Below are positions 1 to 11,654 of a stretch of DNA of 64,000 nt, piece after piece. The notes below the pieces were generated by a model. The model searched no databases. It was not told where the DNA came from and saw only the letters and a list, made by a program, of their open reading frames with translations. The stretch's first letter is position 1; each line of letters opens with the position of its first letter. Both the position numbers and the translations under genes were made by a program. The DNA lies in assembly GCA_033060915.1 (NCBI GenBank), contig CM065385.1, forward strand, positions 13,452,501-13,516,500. The letters are read 5' to 3'. Source of the stretch: Euryodendron excelsum (taxonomy: Eukaryota > Streptophyta > Magnoliopsida > Ericales > Pentaphylacaceae).

Positions 1-1848
1 CACCATAATTATAACATTATAATATTACAACATTAGGGTCTAGCCCTTATAAACGTTACATATCATTAGGCCCGTGGGCCGCAATCCAAATATCCTAGTA
101 ATGAGCCTCCCTCTAAGACTTCCTTATTTGGTCATCTGAAAACATTTTTAGAAAACGTAAGCTAATGCTTAGTGAATAACAATGATGCATGAGCATAAAT
201 TACCATGGACTAGCAGTGATAGCTACATATAATCAATAGGTAAACATTTGTGCAGTTGGAGCATGGGCGTTGAAATAAATAGAAAGAATGCATGAAACGT
301 AATTAAACTTAAAAGCATTTAGAGAGTAATAAGTCTTACTCATGGCATATCGTTATTCACCTCTCTCCGATAGAACGGGTGCTAAACAAGGCGTTCCTAC
401 ACAAAATATACATGGAAGTATAGAAACATGAATACAAGACTATAAGGCAAAGTAATGACACGTAAATCAAGGTTAAACACATAAGTCCCTCAACCTCAAA
501 TTAACAACACCTCACTCAAACAATGGGAGGGCGAGGCTAAACTCTAAGACAAAGCCCCAACATAAAATGAGAACACAAGGTTGAGATTTGAACATGAAAG
601 CCGGGACGTTGACTCCTTCATCGCATCTCAACCACTTCTCAAGGAATAGTTCACACTCTAGGTTAGTTTCATTTGAAAATAGGCTTAAAGTGCTTTAATC
701 TGATAGGTCATGGGTCGCAAATACATTTCGGGTGAAGAAGTTATGACCCATAGAAAATAGACTAAAATTTTGGAAGAAGAATGTTACTGGCATAATTTTA
801 GGTCAACTTCAAAATTTAATATCTCACAATCTATAAGGAATTAGAGTACAAACTCTATATAAGTACAAAGGTCTATGAGTCTACTTTCTAATGCTTTAAA
901 CGGTGCATCAATCTGAGGTTTTTAGAGAAAGTTATGCCTATTTTACTAAACAGTGTCTGAGCTGAAAAGTGAAACCGGGGACTGGACAAAAGTGTCAACT
1001 CCAGAGACTAGGGAGTCGGCTCCTGAGCGGAAAAAAATAAATCTGGAAGTTCTCTGGGCAAAAGTGTAGGCTCTAGAAATAAAAGAGTCGGCTCCCAAGC
1101 TAAATGAATAAATCTGGGAGTTCTCTGGGTAAAAGTGTCGACTCCACAGGTAAAAAGAGTCGGCTCCAAAGCAAAAAAACCCAGATTTCAACCCGAAAAC
1201 TTTCACAAACTATTTTAGGGCTTCTAGGGTCCAAAGCTTGACCCAAGAAGGCCACAATAACTCAAAATGAAACACTTTAAATAAGAAAATCGAAGGGATC
1301 TAGGGTTTGAAATCTCAAACCCATCATGTACATATTTGGGGTTTTTATAAACCCTCACATCAAACCCTTAACATAAGCTTATAAGGCTTTAAAATCTAGC
1401 CAAGTGGGACTCAAAGGAGTCTCCTATGATAACCCAACAACACAACCCCCTAAGATAAATACATACACATAAAATTATAGAACGAGATGAAACCTTACCT
1501 TTCTTCAAGCTTGCTTAAGTCTTCTAATGGCTTCAATCTCTTCCTTCACCTCTCCTTCAAGCTCTTCCTCCTTCAATCTCCCTTTCCCTCTTTCTCCTCT
1601 CTCTTCTCCCTCTCTCAACCGATCGGGTGTGTGTATATGTGGGTGTGGGTGTTTGTTTTATGTGTATATAAGAGTATATAAGATGATACACATGGGAATA
1701 ATCCCATGTATCTCACCCTATAGGCTGAAGCTACAACATAAGTTCCCATTAGTCGCTCTTGACTCAAATGAGGTAATAATTAATATTAAACAATGCAAAT
1801 GCTAGAAATTCTCATTAATATAAATAAATAGAGGTTCGAGATATTACA
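1..1848 (-). mobile_element. probable chromovirus-type LTR, left end outside window
   Basis: Read on the minus strand, the stretch begins at 1848 with TGTAATATCTCGAACC, resembling the TGTAA(C/T)AYCYCGA starts common in Tekay/Del-type plant LTRs. A TATA-like run (TTATATA) lies near 1663-1680 with a purine-rich leader after it on the minus strand (CT-rich 1500-1620 as printed). No purine tract adjoins the 1848 end, so it may be a solo LTR. The other end lies outside the window, so neither a target duplication nor the LTR length can be seen. The small ORFs at 946-1206 and 1487-1805 come from repeats. Confidence 0.4.
980..1195. repeat. 72-bp tandem repeat, about 3 copies
   Basis: The core GAGTCGGCTCC recurs at 1013, 1085 and 1157, exactly 72 bp apart, with an AAAGTGT(C/A)(A/G)(A/G)CTC half-unit between cores. 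Because 72 is a multiple of three, it produces an open minus-strand frame of 86 codons that I do not regard as a gene. Confidence 0.8.
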
Positions 1849-3679
1849 GAAGGTTAGCACATTCAAGAAAGCTTAGCTTGGTTCAGAAACCCTAGGGAAA
1901 CACTCCAATAAAATAAAAAGAAAATAGTTTTGAGATAAAGTTTTATTAATCTAAGCTAAACTATGAAAAACGATTTAGAATTAATAAAAGAAAGTCTTAA
2001 AACCAATTGTTTCAATCAATTGCTTCACCTGAAATTTCAATGGAGGTTTTTGATAACTCAAATCATTGACTAGGTTGTGAGCCTTTGATTCGAAAGATTT
2101 AGCAATAAAAATAGCTATTTTTTAACAATCAAACCTAGAATCAATCAGGTTTTAAATCATAGATGCATACCATCGGCTTGTGCAATAAATATACAAAACT
2201 AGGATTTATGCAAAAATATTATCAAGCATAATCAGACATTTAAGTTTTCATAAATATGTATAGTTTGATCCCAAAGGATTAAGAAGAAGAAAATAAAATC
2301 ATTGAAAACCAATTTACAAACAATGTTTATCCAAGATCATCAATTGATCTTCACAATTGATCCCAAGATAAGAATTAGCTGCTTAAAGGCATAATAGATA
2401 TGCAAAAATATGTATTGAAATCTATTGAAAACTGTTCAATCTGATTACATGAATTGAGAAAACTATAAAAAAAAGTTATAAAGTTCTACTCTAATCTACC
2501 CTTAAAACTCTAAAAGGAACCCTAAAACTCGTAAAACTAATTATATCAAAACAGGGCTCAATCCCGGCATATATAGGCAAAGAAATTTGGAAATTCTGTA
2601 CATCATTTGAATGCCCTGGCCATCGTTCGAACATCCGTTCGAACAAACATCTAATGCACTTATGACGCTTTGTTCAAGTTGCAGAATCTTCAAACGCTCT
2701 TCAAACCTAATTTAAACAGGTTTTCTACTCTCAGTACTTTCTAACACCTGCAAGACCGTTCGAATGCTCTTTTAAGCTTTTGGTCCGAATTTGTCTTTTT
2801 TAAGCCAGAATTCCCATTTATAACAAACATACTAAGTTAGAAACAAAATAGAACTAAAACTACATAAATAATCATACGATAGGTCTAACAAGTAACTAAT
2901 TAAGGCATAATGATTGCACTTTTAGAGTATAATCACACCCTCGAACTAGATTTTTTACTAGTCCCTTTGAAAATACTAAAAACTAAAAGATAATCTCTAC
3001 TTTCGTAGAAGTCACGAGTGCATTTAACATATGCACCAAGCCTTTAAACCCTTGGGTTACCTCTAGTGGACAAGTGGTGTCTCGTGAGAGTTTCTCGTGA
3101 TGGTACCCCCAAACATCTACTCATGTCAAACAATCAAAGATAAAAAGGCAATCGAAGCAAATAATAACTTGCTCAAGATAATCCTCAATTTGCCTTATTT
3201 CATAAATCATGCAAGGTTAAGGCACAAAAACTCATAAGAAAGATTCACATAAGGATGTACTATCAATAGGATATAACTCACATGTCTCAAATTCATGCAC
3301 CCACATCCTTCATGCTTCGATCCAAGACTCACCAGGCATACACTCACAAGAACATTGATTACATAGGCCTCTCAACGGAAAGCTCATCATAACAGTAAAT
3401 GTATATAACACACAATGAGAACAATCCAATAACGAAAACTACAAAAATGTAAGCGCATACGACTTGGCATAACGTTACAAAAGAATATCCACAGTTCAAG
3501 TTCTGATAAAAGGATTGGCATATATGAGTTATACTCAAAAGAATTTTCAATTCATGTATTCTCTCGGATCAACTAAGGCTATTTTGAGGTTATAGTTTGG
3601 CCAAGAGGTATAAATAGGGAGAATGGAGATAAAAAGCTCAAATAATGTGTGATCAAGGAATGTAATGATCATTTAGAAC
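1849..3679. other. unassigned AT-rich sequence
   Basis: No convincing gene or element boundary. Several TTCGAA-containing direct and inverted motifs cluster at about 2620-2770. A TATATATAGG-like box on the minus strand (about 2568-2577) and short AT-rich ORFs (for example 3359-3550) suggest old transposon sequence, but I could not assign a family. Confidence 0.4.
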
Positions 3680-4480
3680 TGTTGACACCTAAATTTTGAC
3701 CCCGGACCCACATAACCTCAAACCGGAGACCAGGCGAGCATGTCTTACTTCAATTCGACGACATCATTTCAGAGATCTGTCATCTCCAATCACCTTAAAC
3801 TGAAGTCCAGGCGATGGCGTCCTGGTCCGACTCTGATGACATCATTTCAAAGATCTGTCATATCCGATCACCTTAAATCGGAGTTCATGCGACTACATCT
3901 CGATCAGACTTTGATGACATCATCCTAAAGATCTATCATCTCTAATCACCTTAAATTGGAGTTCATGCCACTACATTTCGGTCCGACTCTGATGATGTCA
4001 TCTCAGAGATTTGTCATTTCCGATCTCTATCGACATCGTCTAGCATCTTTAGCATGAGTCTCGACAACCGCATCCCCGTCAAACTCCGAAACCCTAAGCC
4101 AAAAGTTTGAAGCTTTTGCAATCTCGTAAACTGGAGATTGTTAAGCTCCGATTACCTAAACCAGAGGCTTGTGATCCCTGATATCATCCTCTGATGTCCG
4201 ATCTATCAACCAGGAGCAATAACCCTTGATCGGAGAGCCCCAAAAATGGCCAAACTAAGGAAGTCAAGCTTCACAACATTGGTATGTCGTGAAGAAGTAT
4301 TTTTGTGCCCTTCATGGCACTGTAATGCTATAAACGCCATTTTCTCTCTGTTTGGCACAATAATGCGTGTTTCCTACATTAGCATGACATCATGATGTCA
4401 TCAAAGTAATCATTACAAAACACGACATTAAAATGCCTTGAAGAGTGAAAATACTCCTTATGGCATTTAGATGCCGTGAG

Positions 4481-4572
4481 GAAGGAAATCTTTCTTCATG
4501 GAAGTGCAATATTTGAAGAACAAAAAAGCTCTTCACAGTATTGCAATGCCTTAAAGAAGAAAGATTTCCTTC
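4481..4572. repeat. inverted repeat just upstream of the TATA box
   Basis: GAAGGAAATCTTTCTTC (4481-4497) is exactly complementary to GAAGAAAGATTTCCTTC (4556-4572). The match extends outward to about 23 bp with one mismatch. The loop is 58 nt and holds further copies of an ATTGCAATG(C/T)C-type motif. Confidence 0.8.
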
Positions 4573-4605
4573 TTCACGACATTGCAATGTCATGACAAAA
4601 TTATC

Positions 4606-4615
4606 TATATATAGG
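4606..4615 (+). promoter_or_regulatory. TATA box of the 3680 LTR
   Basis: CTATATATAG followed by GCCCCTCC and a CT-rich leader, the usual layout of a plant LTR promoter; start of transcription inferred about 30 nt downstream. Confidence 0.5.
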
Positions 4616-4669
4616 CCCCTCCCCGCTTCACATTTACTCACTTCTTACCTTCCCTCTCTCTCTCTTTAA

Positions 4670-4671
<2 letters not shown>

Positions 4672-4700
<29 letters not shown>
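4672..4700. repeat. (CT)n microsatellite
   Basis: Uninterrupted CT dinucleotides in the presumed leader of the 3680 LTR, about 60 nt after its TATA box. Confidence 0.9.
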
Positions 4701-7059
4701 ATGTCTAGAAGAGAGAGCTCTCCTATGGCCTTATGCTAGCAAATCCGTTCTAATCAGCCTCAGCCTAGCTGGACCCCTGTTTGATTGACAGGTCCAAAAT
4801 CACCCAACCCTAGCCAAACCTCTACCTGACCAACGAGTCTGATAGCGCTTCTACATAGCTTGAACTTTGTTCGATTTTTAAGCCCGAGGATTCAGAAACT
4901 ACTCCTGACTAGCCAAAACTCTATTCAGTTTTTGGGTCAGATAGTGTTTCCAACTTGCTAGAACTCTCTCGACAGGAACAGTGAAATCTGCCTCTGGCTA
5001 GGCTAAAATTCAGCCAGAATCCCACCAATACAATGTAATTCAAATTGGTCAATTTAGGTTCTAACTAAAGCTATTGCAATGCTATGGTGTTCGCATGGCT
5101 TAGTGGGTATCTAAACTACTAGCTGGGGCAAATTCTAGCACCGACCATCCCTCTAGCATAGTCGTCACTCTGTCCGGCTCCTAGCTTCAAATAGGCCCCT
5201 GCCTAGCCATCACTTTGCCTGATTTCTAGATCCAAATAGGCTCCTGTCTAACCGTCATTCTGCACACTTTTTTTTTTTTTTTTTTGCAACCAAATTGGAT
5301 CCGTACTAAGCCAAAACTCCTCCAAAATCACTCTAGGTACACAAAATTACATTTTAAGCCCTAAAAGTCAATATTTCTGATTCTACTCCTTAGTTTCCAA
5401 TGGCCTACTTAGGCTTTTAATTGGCATACTACATCTGCATACTCATAAATAGCTGCATTTTGACCCATCATGAGTTGTCATAATGCCTGTTTTAAAAAAT
5501 TATAAAAATGTATATTAACTCATTTAAGGAGTCGCAATGCCCATTTTAAACCTAAAAATTACATTTTTGGGCTGTTACCAACCTGTATTATACCCGGTTG
5601 AAAACCCAAAAATAACTTTTTTAAAAATTAATAACCAAACCATCGTCATTAGCCATTGTACCTATGATCTACGGTTGCCGTCTACACAGATCTTCTGTTA
5701 CTAAAAATACGTGGCCCACCAAAATGATAAAAATACCCTTTCTAAAAAATCATTATTTTTCTCTAAAAAGCACAGAAAAAGTCATTGGCATAGCACGTAT
5801 GCTTTATGGTTCCCGTTACCAGGATCTTCCATACTAGAAAATTTAAAACTGCCAAAATGATAAAAATGCCATTTTCTCAAAATTGGTCCAGCTTCATTTT
5901 TGAGTTTGTGTACGTATGCTCTATGGTTGTCGCGAGCTAGATTTTCCATATTCGAAAGATCAGACTTATTTGTAGACTAAGCCAGCCTTTTCAAAAGTGG
6001 TACAAACAAGCCAAAATTGCATAAAATAAAAAAACTTCCCTTTTCAAAAATTAATTTTCATAACATTCAACATAATCATTACATTTAATGTCATAATCTT
6101 TTTACACATTTTTTGTTAAAGGCGGGAAGCTCTGTGGTATCAACCTCTTCCCATTTCAATCATGTCGAACTATGCACAACTTGATTCTTGCATTATCGAG
6201 ATATGCCAGGCAACCTAAGCAAGGGTTTAGGTCACTTTTCTCCCATCTTATTGAGAACGAGTCATTTTGAGTTGGAGTTCTATTCATAAACTCCGGGCCA
6301 CTCTGTCACACACCAAACTAGGGCACGTAGGTAGTTTGGTTTCTCTTCACAGGCTCTGTTACCCTCCCCCGAATAGGCGGGGAACATCACATTAAACCAA
6401 AGTTCTGTTCATAAACTTTAGGCCATCAAAGTCACTATGAACTATGTTTGGCCTGATTCCTACACAGTTAGGATACATAGGCAGTCTGGATTCTCTTTCC
6501 AAGCTCAATCAAAACTCATCATAAGCATTAGTATGTTTTATTCGTTAATTGGAACAACATTTCAAAACTTCTTCCAGAGGAGAGGCAAGTCTTTTAAAGC
6601 CTTGCATATGCCCTTTTTAAAAAACAACATCATTGTATTCATATTGCATCTATAAGCAGCATATCAGTTATGCCACTAGCATTTGTGCATCCACAACACA
6701 TGCATATCCGCACATTGCATAAATATATAAGCAAAATCTTTTTCAATTGCACACAATTGACATAATGCACATACACAAGAATGATGATGATGATAATGAT
6801 GATAAATTTGATAGACACTGGAAAAGAGGTATCTAGAGGGGGGGTGATGCCAATTTTAGGCGGGGTTGGGTGTTTATGTTTGTATCACATATTCTTCCCA
6901 GCACGTAATAGGATCCCCAAACCTAGACCTAATTAAGCAACAAACATAGAGTCAAACCATCAAGGGCCTCTCAAAACTGGCACAAATGCCTTTTCAAACT
7001 AATTGGAACCTTTCCAACTTGCATGCCATGTTTTTGGCATAAAAACCATGTTTTTTTTT

Positions 7060-9138
7060 TATCACACCCTTTCCTAATTAGGTGCCTTTAACACCATCTT
7101 AGGCGAGCGTGATTGCACAGGTCACCAACCTATAAGCGAAACCTCCACATAATCCGAAAGACAGAAATCTTATAGGAATCAATAATATTAATATATATAT
7201 ATCAACAATTAGTTAACATCATCATACAATCCTCTAAATATAACATATACTAATACAAGAGTAAAGACAAACTACCGACATCAACATAGAGACAGACTGC
7301 CGATATTACAATAAGAGCTTCTCGAAACTCCCCAATTCAACCCCAACCTTTACAGTAGATTGGACATCTCCAAACATCCTGCAAAACAATCTATGTGGGT
7401 GTGAGCTATATATCCACGTGCTCACAAAGATAATCAAACTCATAATAACTGAATGATGAATAATTTGCCAATCAATGGATAAATCACCCCCAATAATAAG
7501 AAATGCCTCTTGTGATACAATGCATGATACATTGCAGATGAGTGCGCTATTTATGATAACATTGGCTCAATATATCGATGACTTGTTATTAAAGGATGTC
7601 CCTCTTTGAACACCCTTTAGGTTAGCCCGCACACGGCTGAACCTTAGGTTAGCCCCCGCTCGGGTAGACCTCCTCCATGCAATGCAAGTTATGCACAAAA
7701 ATGTATGAATTGTATGCAAATAACACCTCATAATCTAGCAATCACCTCCAATATAGATAATAAGACATTCAACACAATATGAATATGAATATCTTATACC
7801 CCGCCCGCTACCGCTTTATAACCATAATCGAGTCACCACTTTGGTTGAGCCGAATTGCTTTGCTTGTCTTCCGAACCTATCACACACCACCATATCAAAC
7901 TTGATAAAGTAATTGTTATAATGTATAACCAATGCATGAAATGTGACATGTTAAACCCTTCCCGATGTCATGTAAAGTACAAATGTATACTAATGAAAAC
8001 ATTCTAACCGTTAGGACAGTCATAAGCATTGGCAAACAACCAGAAGAAAGTTGCCGACTTATGGAACATGCTAACTATGATAGGAAGTGTCGTTGCCTAC
8101 TAGAGAAGGCGAATTGCCAACCTCAGTGTAATACCTTGTTGTTAGGATGACATTAGAGACCATCCTGCCGACCAAAACATCCCTGTGGTTTGGCTATAAC
8201 ATTTGCCGTCCTAACTCCTAAGCTTACCATACCATCCCAACACAACTAAAAACTCTCTAAAGACCCAAAATGACATTCTATGGCTATAACAAGACTCCAC
8301 ATATCAAAACCATGAACAACATATAAGATTCAAGGCTTCCAATTAAAAACCTTAAATATTTCTCCAAATCTCACCTCCAATTTACCACCATGGCATGAAA
8401 TGACGTAGACACATGCAAAAACCACACATACACAACAACACAAGCATGAATATGAGATTATAACCTCAAGAAATGATCACACAAGCTTTCCCTTGCACTT
8501 TCCTATTCTTTTCATTCCTTTCTCTTGTTCTCTTTTCTTTTCTCACTTTTGCTCTCACCCAACACTTTTCCTCTTCCCTAGCTCCTCTCTTTCTTCTTCC
8601 CCCCCCCCCCCCCCCTAACTTGAAAGTCAAGATAGATACAATTTGTATCTAATGCGCCACATGTCACACATGCATCATTGCTAGCAAAAAGTACACACCT
8701 CATGCACACACGCCACTTAAGTGAGTCATGCACCTAGGTGTTAAGCATACACATACACACTTAGCACTTCACTAATCTACATGAATAACATAATTAACCA
8801 CACTTATGATAATTAATTATGATTATTGAGAGATAAAGATTCTACAGTTTCCATATCAAGGTCAGCCCACTACAAATGTAGTGCCAATCTCCTACAAAAG
8901 AGACCCAGCATAAGCCCACTATAAGTAATGATGCTGACTTGAGATCAGTAAAGCCCAGCATCTACTAAGACATAATTGACCTACATAAAATGCTCACAAA
9001 AATGATAACTCCACCCCCCCCCCCCTAGTGGCATGGTGTCACTCAGTCAAACAAATCAAAGTCCTCAATTAGTATAATCACACACTAGAATGTATGCAAT
9101 TAAATTAAACAAGATGTTAAACAATGTTAGGTCTTACA
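7060..9138 (-). mobile_element. 3' LTR of a Tekay/Del-type chromovirus
   Basis: On the minus strand the LTR begins at 9138 with TGTAAGACCTAACATTG, directly after a polypurine tract, and ends about 7060 with GGGTGTGATA. Length about 2.08 kb. The adjacent upstream sequence encodes a chromodomain and integrase (9190-10607), which identifies it as the 3' LTR. Poly-C runs (8599-8615, 9014-9025) and an (AT)n run near 7190 lie within it. The left boundary sits in a T-run and is good to a few bases. The matching 5' LTR is missing, so no target duplication can be read. Confidence 0.7.
8599..8615. repeat. poly-C run
   Basis: Seventeen consecutive C residues inside the chromovirus LTR; a second run of twelve lies at 9014-9025. 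Lengths of such runs are unreliable in assemblies. Confidence 0.9.
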
Positions 9139-9156
9139 GATCTTTCCTTCTTTAAG
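9139..9156 (-). other. polypurine tract of the chromovirus
   Basis: On the minus strand CTTAAAGAAGGAAAGATC abuts the TGTAAGACC start of the LTR at 9138. This is the expected plus-strand primer position between the end of pol and the 3' LTR. Confidence 0.75.
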
Positions 9157-9189
9157 AATTTCATCTCGAAATTCACTTACCAGGCTGAA

Positions 9190-9660
9190 GTAGATATGGA
9201 TACTATTTTTTCATTGTGTCCTCACTCTCCCATGTAGCCTCCTCCATTGTATGACTCATCCACAACACCTTTACAAGCGATATCACCTTGTTACGTTGAA
9301 CTTGTTTTCTATGATCTAGAATCTGAACAGGTTCTTCTACATAAATTAAGTCATCTTTTAACTCTATCAGTTGCTAAGGTAACACATGATAAGGATTCTG
9401 CATATACTCCCTTAACATAGAAATATAAAAAACATCATGCAGTGTAGACATTTCTGAAGGCAAATCCAACCGGTAAGCTGTCGTGCTAACTCTTTCAACA
9501 ATCGTACAAGATCCAATATATCTTCAACTCAATTTTTCTTTCTTCCCAAATCTCAAAATACCCTTCCATGGAGATACTTTCAAAAATACCAGATCACCAA
9601 CTTCAAACTCTAATTCTCTTCTTCTATTGTCAGCATAGCTTTTTTGCCTGCTTTATGCTA
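9190..9660 (-). pseudogene. chromovirus pol C-terminus: post-integrase region and chromodomain (broken)
   Basis: Minus-strand translation gives the typical post-integrase block (...VFLKVSPWKGILRFGKKEKLS, then a stop where R/P is usual; ...AYRLDLPSEMSTLHDVFYIS...). A chromodomain-like tail follows, with EEPVQILDHRKQVQRNKVIS and VLWMSHTMEEATWESED. This layout, and the short tail ending near YPYLL, is characteristic of Tekay/Del chromoviruses, whose chromodomain is thought to steer integration to heterochromatin. Several in-frame stops (near 9535, 9375 and 9210) show the copy is dead. It is followed at once by the polypurine tract. Confidence 0.8.
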
Positions 9661-9673
9661 CTTTCAAGTGCTC

Positions 9674-10607
9674 TTAAACAATTTTAATCTTCTTAGTTAT
9701 ATCTTGAACCATTTCAGAGCCCAATAATTGTCTCTCTCCCACCTCATTCCAACATACTAGAGTTTGGCATTGACATCCATACAAAGCTTCAAATGGAGCC
9801 ATCCCAATACTAGATTGATAACTATTGTTAGAAGCAAATTCCATTAAAGCTAAATGATCCTCCCAACTACCTTTAAAGTCAAGTACACAAGTCCTCAATA
9901 TACCCTCTAAAGTTTGAATAGTCCTCTCTGGCTGACCATCAGTTTGAGGATGAAATGTCGTGCTAAAGTTCAAAGTTGTACCCATAGCCTGCTGTAAACT
10001 GAGCCAAAATCTAGAAGTAAATCTTGGATCCCTGTCTGCAGCTATAGACACTGGAGCATCATAACCTTACAATCTCATCAACATATAATTTTGCATACTT
10101 GGCAAGAGTATATGTAGTCTTCACTAGTAATAAATGAGCCGATTTAGTCAACCTATCAACAATCACCCAAATAAAATCAAATCCATTTTGGGTTCTGGGT
10201 AATCCCACCACAAAGTCCATAGTTATGTGCTCCCATTTTCACCATGGAATAAGAAGAGGTTGCAACAAACCTGTCGTCTTCTGATGTTCTGCCTTCACCT
10301 GTTGATAAGTTAAGCACTTAGCTACAAACTCGGCAATCTTTGTTTTTATACTAAGCCACCAATACATTTCTCAAAGATCTCGATACATATTTGTACTCTC
10401 TGGATGTATAGCATATAAAGATTGATGTGCCTCTTCTAAAATCTCATTCTTCAAAGCTTGATTATTTGGTACACAAAAACGAGTCCCAAACATCAGTGTA
10501 AAATCTTCATGTATGGAGAAGTAGGCTCTCATTCCATCCTTTACGTGCTTTCTGATTTTCTTTAATTGTGAATCTTGAGTTTGAAATTCCCAAATTTGTT
10601 CAAGCAA
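9674..10607 (-). pseudogene. chromovirus integrase (broken)
   Basis: Order on the minus strand: zinc-binding N-terminus (EEAHQSLYAIHPESTNMYRDL ... AKCLTYQQVK, where the second cysteine of the usual CLTCQQ is Tyr), then the catalytic core. The core shows TMDFVVGLPRTQNGFDF (first Asp), DRDPRFTSRFW (second Asp) and the glutamate region QPERTIQTLEGILRTCVLDF, followed by GMAPFEALYGCQCQT. A stop codon lies just before WEHITMDF (about 10231) and another break lies near 10066. In an intact element this protein joins the cDNA to target DNA in the nucleus. Here the zinc finger is damaged and the frame is broken, so it is a fossil. Confidence 0.88.
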
Positions 10608-10625
10608 TAAAGGTCTAACCCAAAA

Positions 10626-11160
10626 CTATGCTAACACTGCATTACTTTCCATTCTTTCAAATTCTACCCCTAAAGATGTCAGTTCGGCAAACAATTCTGC
10701 CTGATGATGTTGAAGCCATACTAATCTCCTTGAGAATTTTTGACTTAAAACATCAGCCACAACATTAGCTCTTGCTGGATGGCAATGAATGACACACTCA
10801 TAATTTTTAATCAATTCCATCTATCTCCTTTGTCTTGCATTTAAATCTCTTTAAGTAAACAAATACTTCAAACTTTGACGATCGGTGTATATCTCACATG
10901 GCTCACCATACAGATAATATCTCCATAATTTCAACTCAAACATAACTGTTGCCAGCTTTAAATCATGAATAGGATAATTCCTCTCGTGAGTCTTCAATTG
11001 TCTGAAAGCACAGGCAACGGCTCTACCTCGTTGCATTAACACACAACAATAACCCTGACGAGAAGCATCACTATAAATCACAAAATCTCCCTTCCCTGAA
11101 GAAATGGTCAACACTAAAGCTGTAGTCAACTTTGTCTTTAATTATTGGAAACTATGTTCA
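10626..11160 (-). pseudogene. chromovirus RNase H (broken)
   Basis: Motifs include [20 protein letters not shown] (first catalytic Asp in SDAS), the [20 protein letters not shown] block with the glutamate region altered (usual DLELAAVV), [20 protein letters not shown] (Asp in YTDR) and, after a stop near 10823, HPARANVVADVLSQKFSR (usual GKANVVADALSRK). This is the standard gypsy RNase H followed by the linker to integrase. Stops and substitutions show decay. Confidence 0.87.
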
Positions 11161-11199
11161 CATTCATCCGACCATTCAAATTTCACATCCTTACGAGTC

Positions 11200-11650
11200 A
11201 ATTTAGTTAATGGTATAATAATAGTTGAAAATCCCTGAATAAATCTCCTACAGTAACCAACCAATCCCGTGAAACTTTTAATTTCTGAGACATTCTTTGG
11301 TTACTCCCAATTCATTATTGCTTTGACCTTCTTTGGATCAACATAAATTCCCTCATCAGAAATTACATGCCCTAAAAATACCACTCTGTCAAGCTAAAAC
11401 TCACATTTGCCAAATTTGGCATATAACTATTTGTTTCTAAAAGTTTGTAATACAAGTCTTAAATGCTCGTCATGTTCTTCCTTACTATGTGAATACACTA
11501 GTATGTCATCAATAAATACAATAACAAATGAATTAAGAAAAGGCTGAAATACCAGATTCATTAAATCCATAAATATAGCTAAATTGTTAGTCACACCAAA
11601 TGGCATCACCAAAAAGTTGTAGTGCCTATATCGAGTACAGAAAGTACACC
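11200..11650 (-). pseudogene. chromovirus reverse transcriptase, C-terminal half only
   Basis: The minus-strand frame starts abruptly with [18 protein letters not shown] (usual [20 protein letters not shown]) and runs through the catalytic motif [19 protein letters not shown]. Toward 11200 lie thumb and connection remnants (for example, on the minus strand, the region reading VISDEGIYVDPKKVKAI). The N-terminal RT, protease and gag are missing: at about 11650 the frame is replaced by the interior of an unrelated LTR, a deletion junction. Confidence 0.85.
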
Positions 11651-11654
11651 ACTA

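Larger units (their letters stand above)
3680..7059 (+). mobile_element. LTR-like sequence of a second TAT-like family
   Basis: The segment opens with TGTTGACACCTAAATTTTGA, a typical LTR start, has a TATA box at 4606-4615 followed by a CT-rich leader, and near 6440-6490 carries GAACTATG...CCTGATTCC...GGATACATAGGCA. That motif is a diverged form of the island found in every LTR of the main family (GAACTACGACTGA...GGATACGTAGGCA). The 3' end of the LTR was not located; it may lie near 6850, with 5'-leader sequence after it. It is cut at 7060 by the chromovirus LTR. No coding region was recognised. Confidence 0.45.

Noticed and set aside
8599..9025. Poly-C runs as a functional element
   Set aside because: Simple homopolymers inside an old LTR, with length likely affected by sequencing.
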